The notes under the pieces: generated by a model | Databases searched by the model: none | What the model was told of the DNA's origin: nothing | What the model saw: only the letters and a program-made list of their open reading frames with translations | Position numbers and translations under genes: made by a program | Source of the DNA: Bilabrum cf. latius | Taxonomy: Eukaryota; Bigyra: Bicosoecida; Bigyra; Bicosoecida | Direction: 5' to 3' | Length of the DNA stretch: 64,000 nucleotides | Assembly: GCA_965178125.1 (NCBI GenBank) | Contig: OZ237774.1 | Span: 62,001-126,000, forward strand | Shown here: positions 45,365 to 56,507 of the stretch, in pieces | Layout of the letters: every line of letters begins with the position of its first letter | How positions within the stretch are numbered: the stretch's first letter is position 1

Positions 45365-48300
45365 ATGCCAAGGCGAAAAGGCAAGTAGGGCTAGCGCCGG
45401 CAATTTGATGCTTCGTGAGGATCTTTCAGCTTCAGGCAACTCGCCCTCGAAGAAATGCAGTGGGTGGAGAATGCGCCTAGTTTACGCGATCCTGGGATGC
45501 TCCCTCGCCATGAATGTGTCAATACCCGATAATATGTACTCAGATCGACGCTACACGATGCAATCGATGATCCAGCACACCTGGAAGACGTTCTTCAAAC
45601 TTTGGGTACCCTTCACTTCCTGAACTCGGCAGATCCCTCGAGTGTGAGAGCAAGTCTGGGTGCTTATCGAACTCACTTCGACTGCCAGCTATGTGCAGCC
45701 TCATAAACAGCTTGCCCACATCCTACTGTCTCTGTGCTATGTATACCAGAGTGGCCGCACACCTCTACATAAGTGCGCTGCCGCGGGAAATGCAGAATCT
45801 AGCATTGTGCTGCTTCGCGCAGGCGCAAATCCGCTGATTCCAGATCACGTAAGGATTTCACGCTTGCTAGATTCAGTTAAACTAGTATATATTGCATATC
45901 TCTCAGCGCCCATCTTTTGCTTCTCCTCGAATTGCTCAGGCTGGACGGACTGCATTTGACCTTGCAGTGCTCAGTGGCCATGCTTCTGTTCTCGAGCAAC
46001 TGCTGCTTCTAGCGCGGTAGCCAGGCGCAAGCCAATACATCGTGAGCGCTCACATGTGCACAGCTGCTCGGCCAGTCACCAGGTCAACCTGTGCTACTTG
46101 GTATTGCCATCATCCGACTGAATCGTTCCCGCAGTCTCTGGTGACCAGTGCCATTCAATCCATGCACCTGCCCACTTTGGCTGTGCTCCTGCATCATGAC
46201 GCCGACCGCTCTGGGGACTCTCTGATATACCCTGACGCGCCCAACCCATCGATTCGTCCCCTATCCGAGTCGGTCGTCGACTCCGCCCCCGAGGGCATGC
46301 GAGCCGCCATCGAGCAGGGCCGCGGCTCATCGGCACTGACTCTGTACCTCCTGGTGCAACGACTCGGAGCCGACGTAGTCCTCGAGGGAACAAGCATCGA
46401 TCCGGATGCTCTCGTGAGGCGAGCGGCCGCAATGGTGTCCCACCCATCAGTTCGACCCAACAGAACCCTGTACCGTGTGGCGTTCGAGGCCGGTATCGAG
46501 GCTGGGGGTCACTTCAAGGAACAAGTCATCGATCTGGCGTTCGAGCAGCAGCAGCAAGCTGCCCGTCGCGGCTCCCAAGCATCCGTGCTAGATGCGGTGC
46601 GTACCACCGAGCTCAGCATCGCTGCCCTCAGGCTGGCCCACGCAGCCAGCGCAGCAAGAGACCCAAAGCACGACCCCGGCCAGCTGATGCAGGCCCACTC
46701 GATGGCGATCGCGACTCGGAATCGACCCACCGTGCCAGTGTCTGGGAATCTCACAGCGCACCACCCGAGGCCGGCGCTTCGGCAGGCGCGACGGCGTGGC
46801 TTGCAGGAAGCAGCCGAAGCAGAGGGAGGACACGCGCGAATGGAAAAGTGGGTCGGGCCTGCTGAGGACCTGGAGCGGCTGGGTGACGAGTGGGGCGGCG
46901 CCAACTGGCTGGTTGTAGTGGAGGGCGGCTGCAGCGAGCGAGCAGGTGGGGATGCAGGCGCGCTGACCTGCTCTCAGCGAGGCAGGAAGAGGCCCTTCCG
47001 GTGGGACGGGAGCACCGAGATGGCGACGGTGGGGGAGAGGGCAGCGGAGGGGCAGGGGGGCAACTCGATCGTGTTCGCGGTGAGATGCAACGCAAGGTCA
47101 AGCGGCGGATCCCACAACCCGTGGCCAAAGTGGTGGCAGGGCGTGCTGAAAGGGGGGCTGCCACTTGGCCCAAACAAGGACTACTACTCTGGCGTAGCCC
47201 AGTAGCAGCAGCATGACTGGCTGCTGCCGAGGGTGCTGGGAGATCGAGTGGACAGCAGGGGGCGAGTGGTGCTGCGGGGGCACCCGAATGTGCTGGCCGT
47301 GCACCACGCCTGGCTGGGCTCCACGCAGCTGATGCTGCCCTGGTTCGAGTGGATCCCCCGCAGGCGCACCACCTGGATGCTGACGGAGCGGTTCCCCACC
47401 ACGCTGCAGGGGGCGGCGAAAGCGGCGCTGCGGGCAGGTGGCATGATCTCGGGGCGGCAGGCGGCTCTGTGGCTGCTTTAGGTGCTGCAGGCGTTGGAGC
47501 ACGCCCGGTCCCGCGGGGTGGTGCACCGGGACGTGAAGGCGGACAACATCTTTCTCTCTGCGGACGGTCGGCCGGTGCTGGGCGACTGGGGGGAGGGCTG
47601 CTTGCTGTTTGAGGGCGGTTTGAGAGTGAAGGTGGATCAGACTCTCGAATCAAGGATTCGGCGTCAGCAGCAAAGCGACTCTGCGGACCTAGACCGACCC
47701 ACACCTACGCCAATGGTCATGCCTGCCAGTGGTGGCTCCAGCAAAAGCGGGAAAGCTGCACAAAGCGTCCAAAGAGCATCGGGATGGCGCAGCGCCGTGG
47801 CAAGGAGGAACGGCAGGCGCGACGAGCAATCAATCGATCCAGCTGCAGCGACTGCGGCAGGATCGGCTTTATCCACTGGACAGAGAGCTCAGGGTGGCCA
47901 GACCCGGGCCGATCAAGCACCGCCAGGAACGGACGGGGACTGGGACCGTGCCTGGACAGACGAACACGCACCCTCAGGCAGCGCAGGGGGTACGGCTGCA
48001 GGGGCGGGCGAAAGCAGTCCAGGATCAGACACGGCAAGCGGCAGCATCGCGCGTGCTGGCAATGTGGACGCAACCGATGGGTTCGGCGCTCTCTCGATCG
48101 CCAGCCTATAGGGTGATTCTAGAGAAGAATCACCAGGCTCATCGCCATCGTCATCGTCATCGCCATCAAGCTCTCCTGCTGAACAAGATGACCCATGGCC
48201 GTTCATCGGTTGCGGCGCCGGAGCAGAGCCAGAGCTCCTGGCGGTGTCGATGCTTAGCATGCGCGGCAGGGCATGCGGCAGGCCCCCGGAGGTGCTACAG

Positions 48301-49815
48301 CGAGCGACGGGAAAGGGAGTAACCGACGCGTGGGACAGACCCATGCGCACGCTGGCGCAGGCATATGCTTCCAGCGACGCCTGGGCGGCCGGTGGGATGG
48401 TCTGGGAGCTCTTTGCGGAGCAGGGGCACGAGCTGGGCGGGGCTCTCGTGAAGCTGCCTGACGCGAGCAGCCGGGAGTACTACAAAGATCAAGACATCCC
48501 CCGGCTGCCTGAGAAAGCGGGCTGCCCCCCTGCGCTTGAGGCCGTGCTGCGGGGTCTGCTTTAGGCCCACCCCCGGTCCCGTGTTCCCCAGGAGGAGGCC
48601 ATCGGGGCGCTGATGGGGATGCTGTACGGGCCAGAGGACCCCACTGCCCTGATCGGCTCTTAGCTGCAGCAGCACCCGGGCGATTCCGCGTCGGGACGTG
48701 CTAGAGGTTCCGGCGCCCGTGCACCATCTCCAACCGTGGATGCTTCAAAGTGCGCCGCATTCGTCACTGGACAGCTCCGCGCGCTGACGATTGCGGAGGG
48801 TCTGCTGGCCCCCTTGCCCTACGCTTCCCTACTGGGAGAAACCGCCGCCAAAGAGAAGTGGTAGCAGGCCGTCGAGAGCGGCAGTGCGATGCACCAACCG
48901 CAATCGGGGCCAGCCAGTGGCGCAGGTGCCAGCGCATCGACCCAGGCTGGAGCATCCCAGCAAGGAGGCAGCCATGATCGAGACGAAGGGCGAGGAGTTG
49001 ACAGGTGTCCGGAAGATCCCAACGCGCCGGCCACTGACCCCGACCGCACGCTGCAGCAGGCCGCCATCGCGGTGGCGGATGTGCTCGCGCCGCCAGGAGG
49101 AATTTGTTCCCCAGGGAACATCGATGCAGCCGATTCGGGCGGTGCCTCAGCCAGTAGAGCCACTAGATCTACCGAGTCGCGGGATGCTCGTGGGTCTGCT
49201 GCTCGGAGCGAGATAGCAAGGCTGCCTGGGGGAGCGGCCAAGCTGAGCATGGGGTGCGTGGGCGAGCACGTGTTTGCCGGGAAATTTGCCGGCGCTGTGG
49301 GGTCGGGCTCTCTGGAGGACAGGGTCAGGGCGGAGGAAGCCGTGCTAGAGGCTGGGCCCATGGCCGTGCTGCGGCCCCCGAGCGCCGGCACGCGAGCCAT
49401 GTATGGCTGGGGCGTGGAGGGCGTGCTGGGCCGGGTGCGTCCTCTGGTGGAGGGGGAGGCTTCGCTGTGCGACAGGCACTTGCGGCGGGGGCTGCTGTCG
49501 GGCGAGGACGCACAGGGTCAAGTGGCGCAGCACTGCGCCTCACTAGCTCGCGTGCTTGCGTGCTACGGTACCGGGGAAGCGTGTGACGGCACGTGGAACG
49601 GACCGAGGAGCAGGAAGTGGGTCCCAGCCCAGAGACGGGACAGCCCCACTGGCAGTGCTACCCTCGCCGGTGTGACGAGGGCACACGGATCCGATGGCAG
49701 CGGGGAGCAGGCTGCCTTGCCACCCAACTGGGTGGCGCTTCCGGCGCAGAATGGAAGTGTGTCCTATTGGAACCAAGTGACGGGCGCCATCTTGAGCGAG
49801 AGACCAAGTGAGTGA
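45365..49815 (+). CDS. Ankyrin - PINK1-like kinase - WW domain protein, nine UAG codons
   Basis: Exons are 45365-45414, 45544-45643, 45750-45848, 45940-46041 and 46135-49815 (TGA), giving 1343 aa. UAG lies at 45386, 45392, 46018, 47203, 47479, 48109, 48562, 48661 and 48862. Exons 2-4 encode ankyrin repeats (STLHDAIDDPAHLED, RTPLHKCAAAGNAE, RTAFDLAVLSGHAS). The kinase part has RGHPNVLAVHHAW, then WLL-UAG-VLQALEHARSRG, catalytic HRDVKADN and DWG in place of DFG. Later come SSDAWAAGGMVWELF and SREYYKDQDIPRLPEKAG, then LRGLL-UAG-AHPRSR. These blocks follow PINK1 (LLQLLEGVDHL, HRDLKSDN, SKADAWAVG, ALLQREASKR), and both UAGs align with Gln. The last 35 aa are a WW domain (LPPNWVALP...YWNQVTGAI). 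PINK1 phosphorylates ubiquitin on damaged mitochondria; here the partners are unknown. Confidence 0.8.
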
Positions 49816-50093
49816 CTGCACCGGGTGGTTTGGTTAACGTTACCTATTAGGTTAAGCCATCGTGGGGACGTGTCGCGTACCCGTACGGGTACCCGTACAC
49901 TGGAACCGGGGGGTTGGAGGCTGGGATTTATAACTTCTCCGGATCCATCGAATAGACAAAGTTAGGTTTTGTACAAGGGATCTGGCGAAATGATTTAAGG
50001 TTAACCTAACCAACTGACGGATCCTACGTAGCCACAATAAATATTCATCCTGGAAGTCAACATTGGTATCAATCCGTTATATATTGATGTGGG

Positions 50094-52301
50094 TCAAATG
50101 CAAACCATCGGACCCGCCCCGTCACCACCAGAGGGCAGCACCGCCACATTGAACAGCGCCAGACCCAGCGCAAGGTTCACAAAGAAACAGCTCATGGCAG
50201 CCCCCACAATCAGGCCCGGCGACACCTCCCAGCCGATGCGCGGCCTCAGCAGCAGCAGCGAGGGAAACCCGAACAGCAGGGTCTGCAGGCCCCACCCGAG
50301 TGCGAACTGCTTGCCCCCAAACGCGCCCAGAAACCCCACGGCTCCCTCCACCACGTGCGTCGCGACCAGCCCGAACACGATCGAGTCTAGGAGCCCCTGG
50401 GTGGTCAAGCGCACCCCAAAACAGGCCCCACCTTCATCTCCTCCTAGTTCTCCTCCTTCACCCAACCCGACTACCCCAGCCATCCCAGCGAACAGCTCCA
50501 GCCCACTGGCCCAGCCTCCCCACTCCGAGGCAGACGCAAGCCCCTGCACTATGGCCCGCCCCGCCCCAGTATCGGTCTCTATCCAGGTCCGCAGACCCCT
50601 CCAGTCCAGCCACAGGAGCAGCAGGACCGCGGCCGCGACACCGAGCCCCTTGGCGCTTCCTTGTGCCCCCGCCCACTCGACTTCTCCCGACCATCCTTCC
50701 TCACTCAGTGCATCTGCCAGGAGCACAGGCTGCTGCACTGGGGGCACCAGCGGAACATATCCGAGCCGGCGCCGCGCCTCCCCGCACAGGTAGAAGTTGT
50801 GCCGGTGGATCTTGCGGCAGTCGGCCCGCGTCAGAAACGGCTCCGGGCGGAATGCCCCCAGGGTGACGGTTGCAACCGCCCAGGCCAGGAGCTCTAGAAA
50901 GCAGGCCCCCAGCCAGACGAGCCACTCCGGGGCGTAGAACAGCGGAGGCACCTGCTCCAGCGAAACCGCCTCCCTCGTCAGCTCACCCGCCTCTGCATCG
51001 ATGCCCTTGCCATCAGCTGCAACACGGCCATCACCCCCGGTTGCAACCACCGCGCGGGTCCCGTAGGCCGCCGGGAAGCCCAGCCTGCGGCCCACCTCGG
51101 AGAACAGCCCGAGGGTTGCAACCGGCCACTCGTCAGTGACGAAGAGGGCACGTCCCGCTGCCCTCCTGCGGGCCTCCTCGCCCTCCAGCTCCAGGGAACA
51201 AATACCCCTCACAAAAGCGCGAGCCAAATTCTCGCAGTAGGTGTAGTCCATCAATCCGGAGCCAAATGCCATGGCAAGGGGCGCACCCAGCTGGGAGGCC
51301 AGCATGAACTTGGGCAGGTGGTGCGCTTCGCCCGGGCCCAGGATGCCGTTGGGACGGAGTGCCAGACAGGCCATCTGCGGGGTGCTGGTGGTGCTGCTGC
51401 TGCTGCTGCTGGTGCTGGTGCTGGTGCTGGTGCTGGTGATAGCAGATCGCACCTTTTGCTTCTTTTGACCATTGGCGCCCCCGCTTCCATTCCTGTCGCT
51501 CCCTCGCTTTCCATCCCTTGGACCGTCATGGGCAGTAGATGCCGATCCAGCTGCGGCCGGCTACACGGCACCCTCCCCCTCCCCCTGCCCCTCCCTGGTG
51601 TCAGGGAATGGCCCGATGGACGCCCTCATCGCCAGCCTCTCCGCTGCCCATTTGGACCAGGAATACGAGTCGTTGAGGATACCAGCATCGGGGCCCACTT
51701 CAAGGGCAAGGGGATCGGCGGCTGCACGACTATCCCTCGCGAGCCCGCTGTCAACAGGATCGGAGCCTGGCGGTTGGCTAGAGGCAGCATGAGTATCGCC
51801 ATTGCTGGAAAGCAGGAATAAGAACTCGTCGGGGGGCGGCGGGCACGTGTGCTCGGTTCCGTTCGCGACGTCCGAGTGTCCCCGAAACACCACGCCGGTG
51901 GAAGATGCCAGTAGGAAGCTGGTCGCCCCTCCATCTCTGGCATGCCGCAGAAGCTTGCGTGTGCCCTCTATGTTAACGCGGCGAAGCATCGTTTCTGTGG
52001 CCGCGGCCGGCAGGTTGAATGGGACGAGTGCCCCGAGGTGCACGACAGACCGGAAGGGACCGTGCTCCTCGAACAGAGCGGCGATGCTCGACCCGTCCGA
52101 AAGATCACTGGCAATAAATTGTACTAGTTTGAACTGGTCATCGCTCATTCGCATGCTAGATGCTGAGCATGATTCAATGGCGCGAGGCAAGTCAGTGGCA
52201 GTGACGTCGAACCGCCCGTCCTCCAACAGCTACCGAATCACGGTCCGGCCGGTTAGGCCAGTCGCACCAGTCACAAGAACTCTCAATTGGGTCATACTCA
52301 T
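50094..52301 (-). CDS. Sterol-4-alpha-carboxylate 3-dehydrogenase-like (3-beta-HSD family) membrane protein
   Basis: A single exon of 735 aa ends in TGA, with UAG at 52232 and 51563 read as Gln. The Rossmann motif is VTGATGLTGRTVIR-UAG-LLEDG; related enzymes usually have Gln or a similar polar residue before LLE. Next come SDLSDGSSI, VVHLGALVPF, VNIEGTRKLLRHA, LLASSTGVVF and the catalytic YSWSK. The middle has ACLALRPNGILGPGE and the Ser/Thr-rich insert TSTSTSTSTSSSSSS. The C-terminal 250 aa contain several membrane segments. Plant 3-beta-HSD/D enzymes carry a C-terminal membrane (reticulon) domain; the tail here is in the same place, but I cannot call it reticulon. The likely reaction is oxidative decarboxylation of 4-carboxysterols at the ER. 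Three copies of GGTTGCAACC lie in the gene. Confidence 0.8.
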
Positions 52302-52678
52302 CAAGTCTGCGCGAGCAATATTCAATTAGATCTAGGACCCGCAGGATTGCTGAACGCGACTTCCGGGTTTAGGCTACATGTGGTTCCGCCGCCGGCGTGC
52401 GCGGTGCCCGCCGGCGTGCTCAAGTGGCCAAGCCACCGGCGTCAGCCGGTGTATGCATCACTGCCAGCACAATGCACAACCACCGCCGCCATCTTTTCAG
52501 TGCGAACCGCATTGTCTTAAATCACTGTAAGGCTCGATTGGTTGGCGTGGCATACATACGAGCACTCCCTCATCTTTGCTTTGAATACCCGGGACCTATA
52601 ACCGCATATATACTTGACAGACGAAATTGACAAGGCGGGAAAACCGCCTTTTTTTTTGACTCGAAGCATGGATCCAAC
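52302..52678. other. Intergenic region upstream of the sterol dehydrogenase and downstream of LRR gene 1
   Basis: It contains TAGATCTAG at about 52327, a GC-rich block of CCGGCG inverted repeats at 52388-52445 and a hairpin with T-run at 52632-52657. No protein gene is supported. Confidence 0.5.
52632..52657 (+). terminator. Perfect hairpin followed by a T-run
   Basis: A 7-base stem AAGGCGG / CCGCCTT with a GAAAA loop is followed by seven more T (nine T in all). It has the form of an intrinsic or RNA polymerase III terminator on the plus strand. No Pol III promoter or known small RNA is recognised upstream, so the role is uncertain. Confidence 0.35.
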
Positions 52679-54253
52679 TCACGAAACGCTGCAGCCACAA
52701 CCCCGTCCGGCACATATACCCGCCTCGACTTCCCAGCCCAGTGTAGCTCCTGAATGAATCGCACGCCTGTTTCTCTCTCTCGCCAGTGACCTCCGAAGTA
52801 GCTTGGCGCACTCATCATGCCCATTCCTTGCTGCAGCCTGCATCGCGTCAATCTTCACACCGCCGACAGCCACCTTCTATTCCGCACCACCTGCCATCAC
52901 TCCCAGCCTCAGCCTCCTTGCAAGCTCCAGTGGCCTGCCCTCAGCTGCTGCCCGCCACACCAGTCCGGCATCTCTCTTCGCATCACTTGCTGCTCGGTGC
53001 CGCACGATTGTCCTTATCTTGGACATCCTGGACCGGTGTTCTTCGAGTTTGGGTAGGAATTTGCGGCGAGCCATAGCGGTGAAATGTCTCATCTCAAAGT
53101 TCCTCCAATCAAAAAACACCATTCGTGGGTTATCAGCAACAGCATCTATTGTATTTGTGTACTCAACAAACGCTTTCTCTTGGTTGCGACTACCATCATA
53201 CGAGTAGCCAATTGCCAGCGACTGCAAAGCTACATTCCGTCGTATTGCCTGTCTCACCAAATCCATCGTGGTTTGACCTGGCGGCCTTATATTGCGCGGA
53301 TCTTCGCGCATATTGAACCTAATCCACAAGTCATGAATGCCCTTGTTGAGCTGAATGAAGCGAGGCACGGTGCTTGCGATCAGTTGGAAAGCCTGCCTGT
53401 TGCCTGCTCGTATGGATATGGATAGCCACCTGATAGTCCTGTTTGCAACCAGTGCATTCGACCACGCCTAGAGTTCGTCACACAACACAATACACGTCCC
53501 AAGACCACAGTGGGTCACGCTCTTGTTCCGTTCGATCGCATCTGCCGTAATTCGATTGTGCAGGCAGTACCTCGTCATTGTGTCCGCAGTCAAGGGCGGA
53601 CCACCGATATGCAAACCAAGCGTCCCTCCCATGCACAGTGAGGTAATACTGCAATTCGAGTCGACCAACACATCGCGAAGACACTCCATGCATTCTGTGG
53701 GTATCGTCAATGCATGGTGGAGGTGCAGAGAGGCGAGTCTGGGTGCCCCGCCCTTTCTGAGCATCGCAGGAGCCAGTGCAGCCATGGCATCGTTCGTCCA
53801 CTTGCACTATTCGAAGCAAAGGCATTGCAAATGCTACTCATCAGAACCGTCGCATGCCATTCGGTACAAAATGGAAGCGAGATCTGCATGAATCGTATCA
53901 CGATTCAGTTGCAAGGTTCGGAGACGAACGCCTTCTTCTCCAATCACTTTCTCTAGTTGCGCAGCACATGCATTTCCTGCCGAATTCGGGAGGCTCAAAG
54001 TAGAAAAGCCAAACAGAGCTGCTTGCACGGCCGCACGAACTCCCTTTGACTTACCGGTATATTCAAAGCCGTGAGTCTAGATACCTGGCATAAATCCACA
54101 AGCTGGCTGCATGTAAATCAGTGATAGCACACAATAAGGGGGCCACAAGTGGGCAGTATGAGGCAGATGGAAACACTTCAAACCGCTCTACCAATCGCTC
54201 ACCAGTGGTTGTTCACATGGGAATTCCCACGAAAACTACCTACATCCTATCAT
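52679..54253 (-). CDS. LRR-type protein 1 with shared C-terminal module
   Basis: Exon 1 is 54253-54203 (17 codons, MIGCR-UAG-FSWEFPCEQPL), the intron 54202-54107 (GTGAGC...GCAG) and exon 2 54106-52679 (TGA); the product is 492 aa. UAG lies at 54238, 54079, 53836, 53809, 53470 and 52879. Repeats of ribonuclease-inhibitor type are seen: RLRTLQLNRDTIHADLASIL, HLQCLCFE, RLASLHLHHALTIPTECMEC and SITSLCMGGTLG. The C-terminus carries the module DAGLVWRAAAEGRPLELARRL and an ankyrin-like end (DAMQAAARNGHDECAKLLRR). The first-exon structure was deduced by comparison with LRR protein 2. Function unknown. Confidence 0.72.
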
Positions 54254-54345
54254 CACTAGCAATAACTTTACTTTCTATACACAATATAATACTGGTGGCA
54301 ATCACCGGGCTTCCATTTTAGCAGTTCATGTCGAAGGTTCCATTT

Positions 54346-54379
54346 GGTTCCGCCGCATGATTTCGCGCGGTGCCTCCAG
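54346..54379. repeat. Left copy of an imperfect 33-base direct repeat flanking the glycosidase-like gene
   Basis: GTTCCGCCGCATGATTTCGC followed by GCGGTGCCTCCAG recurs at 55802-55834 with about four changes. It belongs to a wider iterated bipartite motif. Confidence 0.7.
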
Positions 54380-54413
54380 CTCTGCCTCGGCCTCGCGCCG
54401 GCCTACAGTTGGA

Positions 54414-55763
54414 TCACCGTCGCCGCTGCGCCTCGGCCTCGTGCTGGTTGCAGTCCACGCGTGCCACGCCTTGCGACCACCTCCGCTCCCATACCCCGGG
54501 AGCCACGAGCCGCCCCCCCGCCGGCTCCAGCGGAACCCCCCAGTCCTCGTCCAGCTGGCTCGGCCACGTGTACCCGCTGCTCTGGCCCGTCCCACACGGC
54601 CCGCTCGCGCACTCATAGGCGCCTTCCACCTGGAACATGAGCAGCGCACTCGCGGGCCGCAGCACCTGGAAGGCCTGCAGGGTCAGGTTGAAGGTCGCGG
54701 GGTTGAGGTCCCACCTCAGCTGCAAGGTGGTGTCGTTGTAGAGGGGCGACAAGGGGCCATATGCCTCCCTGAGTCGCTGCATGTCCTGGGAGCAGGTCTT
54801 GGCGGAGATGCTCTCCCCCGCCCAGGCGATGGTGGCCTTGCCCAGCGCGCGCACCACGGGGAGGTGGGAGTCGAAGCCGGCCTGCGCCGCGCCCATGAAG
54901 GCCGGCATGTCGCCCGAGGGCACGCCAACTGTCCCGCAGCTGCAGTCCCAGTAGACCCCGTCGATGCAGGGGACGGAGGACTTCCCGTCCCGGCCCACCA
55001 CCTCAACTTTGCATGCATCCACGATCGGGGTGAGTGCATGCCGGTTGAGCCATATGTCAGGCATGTCTGGGTCGGTCCAGTTCCAGTACACCTTGCCATA
55101 GGGTACCTCGGTGGTGGCGGGGGGGCGGCCGCAGTGGTCGCAGGACCATGAGCCGTTGCACAGCATGCGGGACTAATTGCCGAGGGGTGGCGCAAGCATT
55201 GGTATGCTCGTCTCACCGGGCCGCATTGATGCCTCCAGGCTGACGGGATCTTGCGCGTCCTCGCTCGCGAGCGGTCGCTCGCACGAGGTTGCTCCCTCGG
55301 GCGCACGAATGAACAGATTCGGGTTCTCCTCCGGGCCGGGGGACAGCATGAGCGAACGCGTTGCGTCCCAGACGCTGGTCAAAACCTCAGTATTACGGCT
55401 TGCCAACACTTTGACGCTGGGATTCGCTTTCTTGAGAGCGATCGCAGTTTCCCGTTCGAGGGATTCAAGGTGCTGCCAGTTTTTCTCGTGCATTGCGATC
55501 TGCCACCCCATCCCCACGACACCAAACTTCGCCTCAGATATAATTTCTAGAATAGAGTTCATTCCAGTGTCGTTGCCAACGAAATATAGCGACGTTGAAG
55601 CAGCAAGATTCCAGGTCTGCCAAGGTAGTGACGGGTAGCCGAGTCCAGATCCATTAGCGCGCTCCAAAAATCCCCAACCAGGGCGAAAGTCTGCAGGAGT
55701 CGCTAAGGCTGAAATCGACATTACCGCCACAAGCCGTAAACTGGCACAAAACATAGACTTCAT
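54414..55763 (-). CDS. Secreted glycoside-hydrolase-like protein
   Basis: A single exon of 449 aa ends in TGA, with UAG at 55175-55173 read as Gln (PLGN-UAG-SRMLCNGSWSC). An N-terminal signal peptide (FCASLRLVAVMSISALATP) is followed by blocks typical of a TIM-barrel glycosidase: FGVVGMGWQIAMHEKNWQHL, VKVLASRNTEVLTSVWDA, YGKVYWNWTDPDMPDIW, CIDGVYWDCSCG (candidate catalytic Asp) and AGFDSHLPVVRALGKATIAW. It resembles the putative glycoside hydrolase family 15-like group, but this is from memory and tentative. It is probably secreted. The C-terminus is basic. An imperfect 33-base direct repeat flanks the gene on both sides. Confidence 0.62.
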
Positions 55764-56507
55764 GGGTTGAGGAGCGTTAAAAGTTGACGATTTGCACTTG
55801 CGTTCCGCCGCACTATTTCGCGCGGCGCCTCCAGTCCGGGGTGCGTGACTTCACCTGAGGGTCTTGCACCTCGAAGGCTGAGGTCGCGCGATGGGCGTGG
55901 CGCTTGGCCGAGTCGACAGGTCGTGTGGCGTGATTGTTGGTGAGGCCAGCAAGGTCTCTGAGATTGAGGTCGCTCGGTGGGCGCAGGACCCGCTCGAGGA
56001 GCAGGCTCAGATGCGACGGAGCGATGCGGAGGAGTGCGAGAGAGAGAGAGAGAGAGAGAGGGCAGCTAGGGGGGGGAGGGTAGAGCAAAGGGAGGGGGGG
56101 ACGACGGTTCACCGGAACGGGGGAGGAAATGGTGGAAGAGAAGATGATCGGTGGGGTCATTGGGTTGATGAGGCGGATAGGAAGGGGGAGGCACAGGCCG
56201 GGCAGGTGTGGGTTGGGCATGTGTGACGAGTGACTCGGATCAGGGGGATCGGATCACCGACCACATGCGGATGTGGAAGTTGAGAGGTCACAATTAGACT
56301 CGAGCGGCAATCAAGCCGCGTGCTATTCGGGCGCTGAGGGGCAGCGTTCGCCAGTTTTCTTTTTTTGGTAACTTTGAGGATGGGCTCTCGGAGGAAACCA
56401 ACTGCAACCATGTGTGACTGTCTGCGAGATTAGGGTGCTGTGTACAACGTGTGATCTCAATGTCCAAGTAATATAGCAGGATGTGTGGCAACTTGCAAGT
56501 TGGCAAC
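55764..56507. other. Intergenic region with repeat copy and GA tract
   Basis: It holds the right copy of the 33-base direct repeat (55802-55834), a GA dinucleotide tract at about 56037-56060 and one TGTGACGAGTG at about 56222. A plus-strand frame at 55891-56226 is low-complexity and has no homology I recognise, so I do not call it. Confidence 0.55.

Noticed and set aside
55891-56226. 111-aa plus-strand frame with poly Glu-Arg
   Set aside because: The composition comes from a GA dinucleotide tract; no homology and no splice context.
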